Origin: DSOI01 sp041394885
GTDB taxonomy: Bacteria; Acidobacteriota; Terriglobia; Bryobacterales; Bryobacteraceae
NCBI GenBank assembly: GCA_041394885.1
Contig: JAWKHI010000027.1
Location: 1 to 64,000 of the forward strand
Direction: 5' to 3'
DNA length: 64,000 nt
Made by a program: the position numbers and the translations under genes. Below the pieces are notes generated by a model. The model saw nothing but the letters and a program-made list of their open reading frames with translations, was not told the origin of the DNA and made no database searches. This document shows positions 34,120 to 43,153 of the stretch, one piece after another (within the stretch, counting starts at the first letter, position 1; every line of letters begins with the position of its first letter).

Positions 34120-35625
34120 GTGGAGCCCGCGGGAGAGAGGAGCCGCCCCACTCTCACCGGCAGCCTGTCCGCCGTGGGGTTCTTTTCGATCGCCCTCGGT
34201 TCGATGATCGGCATCGGGTGGGTAACAGCGCTTGGGAGTTGGCTCCGGCTCGCCGGCCCTGGGGGCGCGATCCTGGCGTTTGCCCTTGGCGGGGCCGTCA
34301 TGATCCCGATCGGACTTTGCTACGCCGAGCTCACCGCCGCCATTCCCGTTGCCGGCGGCGAGGTGGCGTTCGCATACGCGGCGCACGGCTCCGGCCGGGC
34401 GTTCCTGGTGGGATGGTTTCTCGCGTTCGGATACCTGTCGGTGTCGGCGTTCGAGGCAATCTCGATCGCTCGCGTGCTCGGCTACCTCGTGCCAGGAATC
34501 GACCGCTGGCCCCTCTACGAACTCGGCGGCTCCCCCGTTTTCGCGACTCACCTCGCTCTGGCGGCATCGCTTACCGGTCTCATCGCCTGGTTCAACTATC
34601 GCGGCGGAAGCACCGCGGCGCGGCTGCAAACGATCCTTCTGGCCGCGTTCCTGCTCATGACCGGCTGCCTCGTCGTCTTCGGCCTCACGCGCGGAACCGC
34701 CGGCGCCGTCCCCAGTTGGTTCGGCGAATCGGCTTCCGGGCCGTTGGCGGGAACGCTCAGTGTCTTCGTCACCGCGCCGTTCTGGTTCGTGGGGTTCGAC
34801 ACCATTCCGCAGAGCGCGGAAGAAGCCTCGAGCCGCGTGTCGTCGCGCCAGCTCGCCGGATTGATCGTAGTCTCGATCGTGGCCGCCACGGTATTCTACG
34901 CCCTGTTGATCTTCGCCGTCGCCCTGCTCGGTGATTGGCGGCAGATCGCTTCGTCCCCCTTGGCCACGGCGGAAGCCTTCCGCATGGCACTCGATTCGGA
35001 ATCGGCGGCGCGGTTCGTCCTGATGGCCGCGCTGTTCGGCCTATTGACGAGTTGGAACGGATTCTTCCTCGCCGGCTCCCGCGTCCTGTTCTCACTTGGC
35101 CGCGGAGCGGTGATCAGTAAACGATTCGGCGCCGTTCATCCGCGATATGGCTCGCCGTCGGTGGCGGTAGTGTTCACCGCGATCGCCACGCTCACCGGCG
35201 CGGCCCTGGGCCCGGGCGCGATGCTGGCATTTGTCAATGTCGGTTCGCTGTCAATCGCCCTCGCCTTCCTCGGCGTGTGCGCGTCCACGTCCACGCTTCG
35301 GACACGGCTCCCCAAGCTCGATCGCCCCTACCGAATCCCAGCTGGCCGCACCGTGATCGCGGCGGCCTTCGCCGGAGCCGCGATCGTCCTCGGAGCGTTG
35401 CTGATTCCGGCGAGCCCCGCGTCGCTGCGATGGCCGGTGGAGTGGATGATCTTCGGGGCGCTCTGTGTGGCCGGGTTCATCGTTTGGGCGGCGGGTGCGG
35501 CGGACCGCGGAAGCGAGACCGAACCTGATCGCGCCTTTGCGATCCTGGGCGAAACAGCCCGCCTTCTGGACAGGCCCCGGTCTACCGCTTCTGCAGAACC
35601 TCATCCAGAGTCGTGGCGAGAATGA
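34120..35625 (+). CDS. APC-superfamily amino acid/amine permease
   Basis: 501 residues with about twelve hydrophobic helices. The helix 1 signature FSIALGSMIGIGWV (about 20-35) and GYAELTAAIPVAGGEVAFAYAAHG-like loop are typical of the amino acid-polyamine-organocation group; VTAPFWFVGFDTIPQSAEEASSR is the conserved helix 6 region. GTG start directly abuts the stop of the C45 gene. Likely the uptake system for the operon's substrate, an amino acid or amine. Its last 44 bases overlap a convergent gene. Confidence 0.9.
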   Translation: MEPAGERSRPTLTGSLSAVGFFSIALGSMIGIGWVTALGSWLRLAGPGGAILAFALGGAVMIPIGLCYAELTAAIPVAGGEVAFAYAAHGSGRAFLVGWFLAFGYLSVSAFEAISIARVLGYLVPGIDRWPLYELGGSPVFATHLALAASLTGLIAWFNYRGGSTAARLQTILLAAFLLMTGCLVVFGLTRGTAGAVPSWFGESASGPLAGTLSVFVTAPFWFVGFDTIPQSAEEASSRVSSRQLAGLIVVSIVAATVFYALLIFAVALLGDWRQIASSPLATAEAFRMALDSESAARFVLMAALFGLLTSWNGFFLAGSRVLFSLGRGAVISKRFGAVHPRYGSPSVAVVFTAIATLTGAALGPGAMLAFVNVGSLSIALAFLGVCASTSTLRTRLPKLDRPYRIPAGRTVIAAAFAGAAIVLGALLIPASPASLRWPVEWMIFGALCVAGFIVWAAGAADRGSETEPDRAFAILGETARLLDRPRSTASAEPHPESWRE

Positions 35626-36313
35626 AGTCGTCGAAGTAGATGCTGTCCACCGACCGCCGGTGCGGACTGCGATGAATCCCCGGCTGACAAAAATACACCG
35701 ATTCCGGCCCCTTGGTCTTCAGCTTCTTGTCCAACACCAGTGCGCCGTCGAACCACAAACGCGTGTTCCCCCGCTCGGCGTCCTCTGACCAATGAATGTG
35801 CATCGCCAGCCTGTGCCATTTGCCGATGCTGAATTCCGCGTCCCACTCCGTTCCATTGCGGCCGAGATTCCCCGTCCCATACCTGATCCGGGTTCCACCG
35901 GTTTCCCCGGGCTCCACCCACCAGGTCATCACGTTGTTGTACCGCGGCGGCGGCGTTCCTTCCCAATAGAAAAAGTTATCCCGGTCCTGCGGCGGCTCGG
36001 CCATGTAGATCGAAAACGACAGGTAAGTATCCGAACCTTCTTCCACCGTGACTCTGGGTCCGCCGAGCTGCGCGCGCAGTTGCCGCGCGTTGAACACGTC
36101 GTCTTCGTGAATGGTGACCTTCACCGCGTACTTGCCCTCATGAGCAACGTCGCCCACCACCTGAACGTTGCGCGCGGTGGCGTTCTGGCTGCGCGTGCCT
36201 GTGCTGCTCCACTCACTCAGATCGCCGGTTTCGAACCCAGCCCGGAAAAGGACCTCTCCATACGCCGCCGGGCTTGCGCACGACAGGCACACCAGCAGCG
36301 CCTGTATCTTCAT
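35582..36313 (-). CDS. Secreted jelly-roll protein, polysaccharide-lyase/heparin-lyase-like
   Basis: 243 residues from the ATG at 36313, which overlaps the preceding cytochrome stop as ATGA. A signal peptide (MKIQALLVCLSCASPAAYG) leads to a concanavalin-like beta-sandwich: VLFRAGFETGDLSEWSS, VHEGKYAVKVTI-like segment, DTYLSFSIYM, GKWHRLAMHIHWSED, TRLWFDGALVLDKK and a final SIYFDDFILAT. The layout matches the polysaccharide-lyase domain seen in alginate/heparin lyase-like proteins. Catalytic residues were not placed, so it may be a binding protein. Converges on the APC permease gene with a 44-base overlap. Confidence 0.72.
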   Translation of the reverse strand: MKIQALLVCLSCASPAAYGEVLFRAGFETGDLSEWSSTGTRSQNATARNVQVVGDVAHEGKYAVKVTIHEDDVFNARQLRAQLGGPRVTVEEGSDTYLSFSIYMAEPPQDRDNFFYWEGTPPPRYNNVMTWWVEPGETGGTRIRYGTGNLGRNGTEWDAEFSIGKWHRLAMHIHWSEDAERGNTRLWFDGALVLDKKLKTKGPESVYFCQPGIHRSPHRRSVDSIYFDDFILATTLDEVLQKR

Positions 36314-37505
36314 TTCGACGCCACCCGCCAGTGCGACACCTCGGGCCATTTCTTCAACTCTTCCGCCGCCCACTTGGCCGGCTTGTCCGTGTGACAACTG
36401 GTGCATGAGTTCGGGATCTGATACATGTCCGTCATCGCCGGCGGGATGAATTTGAACGTATGGCTGCGGACGCTGACCTCGGCGATCGTCTTCTCGATCT
36501 TGGGCATGTGGCAACCCACGCATTCATTGCCTGCCGACCCCGTCTTGTGGTGCGTGTGCGCCTCGATCGACGGCGCATGCGGACCGTTCGGCGACGCCGG
36601 CCCGTGGCAGCTCAGGCAAATCGTGCTGGCCGGTTTGAGCAAGTCGGCGTTGTTGGCAGTGCCATGAGCGTCGTGGCAGCTCGAACAAGTTACGCCCTTC
36701 GCGTACATGGCGCTTTGCACGAAATCGTTGCCTTGCATGCGATTCTTGTGCCCGGTGCCGTCAGCGAAGTGCGTGAACGTGGTCTCGCCCAACTTGTGCT
36801 CCTCGAGTTCCCAGTAGTCGCCGAGGTTCTTTGTGACGTCGAATCCCACCGGCCAGTCGTAGTAGCGGCCGTTCACCGGGTTCACCAGCGGCTTGCCTTG
36901 CGTGTGGCACTGCATGCACACATCGTTGGCGCGCACAAAGCTCAACCGCGCCGGGTTCACGATGTTGCTCGTGACGGCTACGCTGCGTGAGACGCACCTG
37001 GACCATGGCATTTCTCGCATCCTACGTTCCATTCCGGGTACCGTCTTCGTTTGGACATCGTAGTTCACCGAGTGGCAACCGTCGCAAAGTGGACCCGTCG
37101 GCCGGTCTGTGTACTTCGGACCGTAGTGCGGCACCCACCAATCCGTGTTCGGCCGCGCACCATAGGCCCGCCAAACGCGGTTTTCCACATCCCATTGCGC
37201 CGGCAGCGGAAAGTAATCGTCGCCCACCTTGGTGAAGTACTGCTGCTTCCACTTGCTGCCGTAGACGAACGCGATGTCGCTCTTGGTGAACGTCAGCAGG
37301 GTCGGGCTTCGAAAAATCAGGTAGGATCGCTTCGGGATGTTGTTTGGTCAAGCACCACGTTGGCCATCCGTGTCTTCGACCATCGTTGGTAGGTGTCCGG
37401 GTGGCAGCTCTTGCAGGCCGCTGAACCGGCGTAGCTCTGCCCATCGAGTGCAGGCATGAAGATGCCGCAGACCAGCCCTGCCAACAAAGCAGCGTATCGA
37501 GCCAT
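36310..37505 (-). pseudogene. Octaheme c-type cytochrome gene with four frame breaks
   Basis: Reading across frames gives a clear multiheme cytochrome: signal peptide and ACKSCH (from the ATG at 37505), then HPEAILPDFSKPDP, LLTFTKSDIAFVYG, DDYFPLPAQWDVENRVW, CDGCH, CEKCHGPGASH, CMQCH, CSSCH, CLSCH, CVGCH and CTSCH, eight haem motifs in all. The sensible frame changes near 37341-37348, 37298-37306, 37033-37039 and 36972-36988; the last two cancel each other, and CEKCH (37005-37019) appears only in the shifted frame. The last part (36310-37227) is open. All motifs are intact once shifts are undone, so loss is very recent or due to sequence error. Role: periplasmic electron transfer. Overlaps the lyase-like gene by four bases. 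Confidence 0.85.
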
Positions 37506-37536
37506 AGGCCAAGTCTAGCCGACCGGGAGCGCCGAG

Positions 37537-38823
37537 TTGTCCGCGGTGCGATTATGTAGGTTGCGGAGAAAGACCGCCGGTTGCGCTTTCTTGTTCGCCA
37601 GCGCTTGCCTTGCGCAGCCTGCCGACGCTCCGCTCACACTCGCCGACTGCATCCGGCTCGCCAACTCTGTCCCATCCGCCGTTACGGTCGCACGCCAGGA
37701 GGCACGGATCGCCGCGCTCGGTGTCACCGCCGCCAAGTCCAGCTTTCTTCCCCAGGCGAACCTGACCGGCGGTGTCATCTACAACTCGCCAACGGCCAAC
37801 CGCCAGTCGTTCGTATCCTACAACGGCTCGCGCGAATACATTACTCAAGCGGGGCTCTCCCTCGAAGTCGACACATCCGGACGGCTCCGCGCCGCCTATG
37901 CGCGCGCCAAAGTAGATCAGGACCTTGCTCAGACCGCCGCGCAACTCACCGAACGCGACCTGCGGCGCGCCGTCACCATTGCGTTTTACCGTGTCCTGGT
38001 GACCCGCAAGCTCGCCGCCGCGTCCCAGGCGAGCCTCACCGAGGCGCTCGCCTTCGAGACGCGAGTGAGAGCTCTCCTCGGCGGCGGCGAAGCGGCGCGT
38101 GCGGACCTGGTCAAAGCCTCCGCGCAGGTGGCCGCCTTCGATCAATGGCATCGCGCCGCGGACCTCGATGCTCGCCTCGCCAATCAGGAACTCGCCGCCT
38201 ATTGGACCGCCGATGTCGATACGCCGCTCAACCTCGAAGACACGCTCGACCAACCCGCCGCCGAGCCTCCCCCCGATGCCCCCTCGGGAGCGTTTCTCGG
38301 GAGGTTTGAGTTCCGCCTGTTCGATCTGCAGAAGCGCGGCTTCTCCCTCGATGCCAAGCGCGAACGCGCGATGCTGCTGCCCCAGATCTCGCTCGGGTAT
38401 CTGTATGGCCTCGATGTCAATCGCTACTCGTGGCAGGAGCGCGGTTCGGCCGTGATCGCCAGCCTCAACGTTCCGATCTTCGACTGGTTCAAGGCCCGCA
38501 GCCTGGCGGCGCAATTCACCACCCGTGCGCAACAGGTGGACAACGCGCGGCAGTTGACGGAACGTGCTTTTTCGCGCGAATACGCCAACGCCAAGGCCCG
38601 GGTGGCTTCGGTGTTCGAGCAGGTGAAGGTGGCTGGAGACCAGGTGAAACTGTTCGAGGAAAATCTGAGCCTTTCGCAGGTGCGCTACGAGGGCGGCGAG
38701 GGCCCCGCTCTCGATGTCGTCCTGGCGCAGACTCAGTTGCAGCAGGCACGCGCCAACTACTTCAACACGCTGTTTCTCTATGCGAGCGCCCGTGCGGATC
38801 TGGAGGTCGCGGCTGGACGATGA
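37537..38823 (+). CDS. TolC-family outer-membrane efflux protein
   Basis: 428 residues. A signal peptide (TAGCAFLFASACLAQ) precedes two OEP-type halves: LTLADCIRLANS, VTVARQEARIAALGVTAAKSSFLPQ, RDLRRAVTIAFYRVL, ARADLVKASAQ, then KRERAMLLPQISLGY and ENLSLSQVRYEGGEGPALDVVLAQTQLQQARANYF. Family role: outer-membrane channel of an efflux pump. TTG start with GGGAG seven bases upstream. Only 31 bases separate it from the start of the divergent cytochrome gene, so their promoters must overlap. The next gene starts within its stop (ATGA). Confidence 0.88.
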   Translation: MSAVRLCRLRRKTAGCAFLFASACLAQPADAPLTLADCIRLANSVPSAVTVARQEARIAALGVTAAKSSFLPQANLTGGVIYNSPTANRQSFVSYNGSREYITQAGLSLEVDTSGRLRAAYARAKVDQDLAQTAAQLTERDLRRAVTIAFYRVLVTRKLAAASQASLTEALAFETRVRALLGGGEAARADLVKASAQVAAFDQWHRAADLDARLANQELAAYWTADVDTPLNLEDTLDQPAAEPPPDAPSGAFLGRFEFRLFDLQKRGFSLDAKRERAMLLPQISLGYLYGLDVNRYSWQERGSAVIASLNVPIFDWFKARSLAAQFTTRAQQVDNARQLTERAFSREYANAKARVASVFEQVKVAGDQVKLFEENLSLSQVRYEGGEGPALDVVLAQTQLQQARANYFNTLFLYASARADLEVAAGR

Positions 38824-40070
38824 GGACCTTTCTGCTGGTAACGGTGTGCCTGCTCATGGCGGCCTGCAGTGGCGGGTCCGGGGAAGAAGCGGAAGCACCC
38901 AAGCCCGTGGTCGAGGTGCGGACTGGCGTCGCCGAGGACGCGACTGTCGAACTGACGTTGCGCGCGCCCGCCACCATTTTTCCGCGTGAGCAGGCCAACA
39001 TCACGCCGCGGCTCACTGGCGTAATCCGTGAATTGAAAGCGCGCAAAGGTGACACCGTATTCTCCGGCGCGCTGCTCGCAACCATCGACAATCGTGATCT
39101 CACGGCACAACGCGCGGAGGCGCAGGCCATGCTGACCGACGCAGAGGCAAACCTCGACAAGGTTCGGCGCGGTACCCTGCCCACGGATTTGGAGCGTGCG
39201 CGCGGACAGGTGGACACCACGCGCGCCATACTCAATCAGGCGCAGAAGATCTACGATCGCCGCAAGGCTCTGTTTGACCAGGGCGCGATCCCGCAGCGCG
39301 ATCTATTGGTGAGCGAAACCGATCTTGCCACCGCCAAAACTAACTTCGACGTCGCCACGCGCTCGCTTGCGCTTCTCGAGCAACAATCGCAGGGTCTCGA
39401 CATCCGCATGGCGGAAGCGCGGGTGGAGCAGGCCCGAAGCCGCCTGGCAACCGTCACCGCGCAATTTCAGTTCTCTGAGTTGCGGGCGCCATTCTCCGGC
39501 GTGATTACCGAGCAGTTCCAGTACGCGGGTGACCTCGGCCAGCCTAGTTCGCCGATCTTCACGCTCGTCGATCTCGCGGTGGTTACGGCCCGCGCCCAAG
39601 TTCCCGAGGCCGACGCCGGACGCGTCGCCCTTCGGCAGCCGTGCCGGTTCTCGAGCGGCGAAAGCGATGCCGCGCCGGTCCCGGGACGGGTGAGCGTAGT
39701 CAATCGCGCCGTGGATCCGCAACGCCGCACAGTCGAAGTCTGGTGTGAGATCGCGCGCCCCCCCGCCTCCCTGCGGGCCGGCGCCTTCGGCAGCGTCGCG
39801 TTTCAGACCGGCCGCCTCCAACACGCCGTGCTTGTTCCGGTGGCGGCGCTGCAACTGCGGGAAGGAACGAATAGGGGAACCGCGCTCGTTGTCGATGCCA
39901 GGCGGATCGCGCACCGGCGTGATGTGGAAGTCGGCGAGGTTACCGGTGACAAGCGTGTCGTGCTGTCCGGGCTCCAGGCGGGAGAAACCATCGTCGTTGA
40001 GGGCGGCTACGAACTTCCCGATGAATCCACCGTCTCCATCCAGGGCAGCCGCGAGGGGCCCGGCCAGTGA
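38820..40070 (+). CDS. RND efflux periplasmic adaptor lipoprotein
   Basis: 416 residues. Lipoprotein signal MRTFLLVTVCLLMAACSGG with a good lipobox (LMAAC). The barrel-sandwich hybrid domain is split by a long coiled-coil hairpin (about 100-215, rich in AEAQ, LERARGQVD, ARSRLATV), framed by GVIRELKARKGDTV and FSELRAPFSGVITEQFQYAGD. Beta-barrel and membrane-proximal domains follow (LVPVAALQLREGTNRG, LQAGETIVVEGGYEL). Links the TolC channel before it to the RND pump after it. Overlaps both neighbours by four bases, so the three are translated as one unit. Confidence 0.92.
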   Translation: MRTFLLVTVCLLMAACSGGSGEEAEAPKPVVEVRTGVAEDATVELTLRAPATIFPREQANITPRLTGVIRELKARKGDTVFSGALLATIDNRDLTAQRAEAQAMLTDAEANLDKVRRGTLPTDLERARGQVDTTRAILNQAQKIYDRRKALFDQGAIPQRDLLVSETDLATAKTNFDVATRSLALLEQQSQGLDIRMAEARVEQARSRLATVTAQFQFSELRAPFSGVITEQFQYAGDLGQPSSPIFTLVDLAVVTARAQVPEADAGRVALRQPCRFSSGESDAAPVPGRVSVVNRAVDPQRRTVEVWCEIARPPASLRAGAFGSVAFQTGRLQHAVLVPVAALQLREGTNRGTALVVDARRIAHRRDVEVGEVTGDKRVVLSGLQAGETIVVEGGYELPDESTVSIQGSREGPGQ

Positions 40071-43000
40071 GCTCCGGCCTGGCCGGCTTCGCGCTTCGAA
40101 ACGGCCGGGCGCTCGTGCTCGTGGCATTGAGTTTCGCGCTGGCCGGCATCCTCCTCATACCCGGAATCCCCGTTTCGATCTTTCCGCAGACCGACTTTCC
40201 ACGAATCGTGATTCTGGTGGACAACGGCATCGCGCCGCCCAATATCCAGATGAATACGGTGACCCGCCCGATTGAAGAAGCGGTTCGCCTCGTTCCCGGT
40301 ATCACCACTGTTCGATCCACGACCGCGCGTGGGTCCACCGAGATCAGCGTGTTCTTCCGCTGGGATGTCGACATCCTCAATGCCCTGCATCTGGTGCAGG
40401 GGCGTATCTCACAGATAACACCGACGCTTCCGCCGGAGTGCCGTTTCTACATCAACCGGTTGACGTTCTCCGTGTTCCCGATGGTGGGCTTCAGTATCAC
40501 GTCCCCTTCTCGAAAGCCTTCCGAGTTGTGGGAACTGGCTTACTACGAGATTTCGCCGCGCCTCTATCGTTTACCTGGAGTAGCCGAAACCCGTATCGTG
40601 GGTGGTCGCAACCCCGAGTATCACGTCGTCGTGGACCCCAATCGCCTCAACGCGCTCGACATGCCGCTGACCCGCGTCGTCGACGCCATCCGCAACAGTA
40701 ACATCCTCGTTCCGGCCGGCATGTTGCAGGAGAACTACCATCTGTATCTCACCAACGTCACGGGTCTCATGGAACGGCCGGAACAGATCGAAAATACGGC
40801 CGTCGACGTGGTCAAGGGCACTCCGGTGCTCGTGAAAGATATCGCCGAAGTCGTGCCGGGCGAAAAGCCAACCTACAACATCGTCACCGCCAACGGACGT
40901 CCCGCCGTGCTCATCAACGTGCTTCAACAGCCCGACGGAAACGCGATACAGGTGGCCGGGGCGGTGAATGCGGAGCTTGCCGACATCCGCAAAACGCTAC
41001 CGAAAGATATCGAACTCTCCACTTACTATGACCAGTCGATCCTGGTGCGCGAATCTATCTCCGGCGTAGTCGAGAGCATCCTCATCGGACTTGTCTTGTC
41101 GGTCTGTGTGCTGCTTGTTTTTCTCAAGAGCTGGCGGTCCACCCTGGTGGCGGCGGCCGTCATTCCCGTTGCGGTACTCATGGCCGTCGTCTGCATGAAG
41201 TTGTTCCACATGAACTTCGATCTGATGACTCTGGGTGGAATCGCGGCCTGTATCGGCGTGGTGATAGACGACGCCATCGTGATGGTGGAAAACATCGCCG
41301 TGCATCTGAACATGGGTCAGGCGCCGGATCTTGCGGCGCGCAGCGCCATCACCGAGCTCACGCCTGCGTTGATCGGGTCCACGCTCACGCCGATTGTCGT
41401 TTTCGTGCCGCTGGTGTTTCTGGGCGGCATCACGGCCGTGTTCTTCCGCGCCCTGGCGCTTACCCTGGTCGCCTCCCTGTTGGCCTCGCTCATCCTGGCG
41501 CTGGTATTCACTCCCGTCCTGGCGGCGTGGCTGCTCGAGCCTTCCCGTGCGCGGCCGCTCGATCTGGCGCAGGCCGAGGTTGCCGGCGAAGGACGCTGGA
41601 TGCGATTCCTCACCGCCCGCTACGAGGCCTCGCTCCGGTGGTGTCTCGGGCACCCGCGCTTCATCGCATTCCTGGTGGCGGTTGTTCTCAGCGGCATCGG
41701 GGGTTTGTATTTGCAGTTGGGAAGCGGCTTTCTTCCAGAAATGGACGAAGGCGCCTTCGTGTTGGACTATCGAACACCGGCTGGGACATCTTTACAGGAG
41801 ACCGACCGCGTGCTGCGCAAGATCGAGCGCATCCTGGTAGACACACCCGAGATCGAAAGCTACTCCCGGCGCACCGGAGCCCGCCTGGCGCTCGCGATTG
41901 CCGAACCCAACACCGGCGATTTCCTGGTCAAACTCAAACAGCGCCGCAACCGTTCGGTGGAAGAGGTCACTTCGGAACTCCGGCAAAAGATCCTGTCGTC
42001 GGAAGGGCCCGCGCTCGCAGAACTCGAGTTCCCGCACGTTCTCGAGGATCTCGTCGGCGACCTTGCGTGGGCGCCGCAACCGATCGAAATAAAGATCACA
42101 CATCGCGATGAGGCCGTGTTCACGGCGGTGGCCAATGACGTGGAGCAGTGGCTCTCCAAGATCAACGGCGTGGTCGACATCGTGAACCAGACGATCGTCA
42201 TCGGCCCCGCGATCAACTTCCGCGTGGACACCGCCAAGGCGCTGCGAGCCGGCTTCAACACCACCGATGTCGCCAATCTCGAGGCCGCCGTGCTCGACGG
42301 GCAATTGGCGTCGACGATGATCCGCGGTGACCGGCGCATTGGGATTCGCGTCCGCTACCCCGCGGAAAGCCGCAAAAGCGCGGACCAGCTCCGCTCCCTG
42401 CTGCTCACCTCACCCAGCGGCGCGACGGTTCCCCTGGCCAGCATCGCCAGCGTGGAAATGCAGGAAGGCCAAACCGAAATCCGCCGCGAAAATCTCCGCA
42501 ACCTCGCCGCCGTCACCGCCCGTCTCGAACGCCGCGATCTCGGAACCGCGATGAAAGAGATTCAGGAGCGTCTGCCAAAAGAAGTGAAGCTCCCCGCCGG
42601 CACCGACATCGAGTACGGCGGGCTCTATCAGGTGCAACAGGAATCGTTCCAGGCACTAACACGCGTATTACTCATGTCGATGCTGCTGATCTTTATCATC
42701 CTCGTGTTCGAGTTCCGGTCGTTTGCCCATCCGTTCGCGATTCTGCTCGCCACGATCTTGTGTACGTTCGGTTCGCTCCTCGCACTGCTGATTTCCGGCC
42801 AGACCCTCAACATCTCATCGTTCATGGGCATCATCATGGTAATCGGCATCGTGCATAAGAACGGCATCCTCATGCTGGACTCCGAGCAGCATTTCTCCGC
42901 GACTGGCCTCCCGCTGCGAGAAGCCGTCTATCAGGCCGGACGCCGCAGGCTGCGACCGATCTTGATGACCGCGCTCGCTACCGTGTTCGGGATGTTGCCG

Positions 43001-43153
43001 TTGGCTCTCGGCGCCGGTTCCGGCGCGCAGCTATTACGTCCTCTGGCTATCGCCGTGATCGGCGGCGTGACGGTCTCGGTGGTGCTATCGCTGGTAATCA
43101 CCCCGGTAGTGTTTTCGATGATCCGCCGCGGCGCGCAGCCTACGGCGCCGTAA
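40067..43153 (+). CDS. RND-family efflux pump, inner-membrane transporter
   Basis: 1028 residues, the normal size. Twelve membrane helices in two halves with two large periplasmic loops. Signatures: IPVSIFPQTDFPRIVI at the N-terminus, GVVIDDAIVMVENIAVH in helix 4 with two acidic residues for proton relay, TLTPIVVFVPLVFLGG, and MGIIMVIGIVHKNGILMLD in helix 10. Typical of AcrB/CzcA-type proton antiporters; drug or metal class not resolved. GTG start within the stop of the adaptor gene. Last gene of a complete tripartite efflux operon; ends with a 14-base convergent overlap with the next minus-strand gene. Confidence 0.93.
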   Translation: MSSGLAGFALRNGRALVLVALSFALAGILLIPGIPVSIFPQTDFPRIVILVDNGIAPPNIQMNTVTRPIEEAVRLVPGITTVRSTTARGSTEISVFFRWDVDILNALHLVQGRISQITPTLPPECRFYINRLTFSVFPMVGFSITSPSRKPSELWELAYYEISPRLYRLPGVAETRIVGGRNPEYHVVVDPNRLNALDMPLTRVVDAIRNSNILVPAGMLQENYHLYLTNVTGLMERPEQIENTAVDVVKGTPVLVKDIAEVVPGEKPTYNIVTANGRPAVLINVLQQPDGNAIQVAGAVNAELADIRKTLPKDIELSTYYDQSILVRESISGVVESILIGLVLSVCVLLVFLKSWRSTLVAAAVIPVAVLMAVVCMKLFHMNFDLMTLGGIAACIGVVIDDAIVMVENIAVHLNMGQAPDLAARSAITELTPALIGSTLTPIVVFVPLVFLGGITAVFFRALALTLVASLLASLILALVFTPVLAAWLLEPSRARPLDLAQAEVAGEGRWMRFLTARYEASLRWCLGHPRFIAFLVAVVLSGIGGLYLQLGSGFLPEMDEGAFVLDYRTPAGTSLQETDRVLRKIERILVDTPEIESYSRRTGARLALAIAEPNTGDFLVKLKQRRNRSVEEVTSELRQKILSSEGPALAELEFPHVLEDLVGDLAWAPQPIEIKITHRDEAVFTAVANDVEQWLSKINGVVDIVNQTIVIGPAINFRVDTAKALRAGFNTTDVANLEAAVLDGQLASTMIRGDRRIGIRVRYPAESRKSADQLRSLLLTSPSGATVPLASIASVEMQEGQTEIRRENLRNLAAVTARLERRDLGTAMKEIQERLPKEVKLPAGTDIEYGGLYQVQQESFQALTRVLLMSMLLIFIILVFEFRSFAHPFAILLATILCTFGSLLALLISGQTLNISSFMGIIMVIGIVHKNGILMLDSEQHFSATGLPLREAVYQAGRRRLRPILMTALATVFGMLPLALGAGSGAQLLRPLAIAVIGGVTVSVVLSLVITPVVFSMIRRGAQPTAP

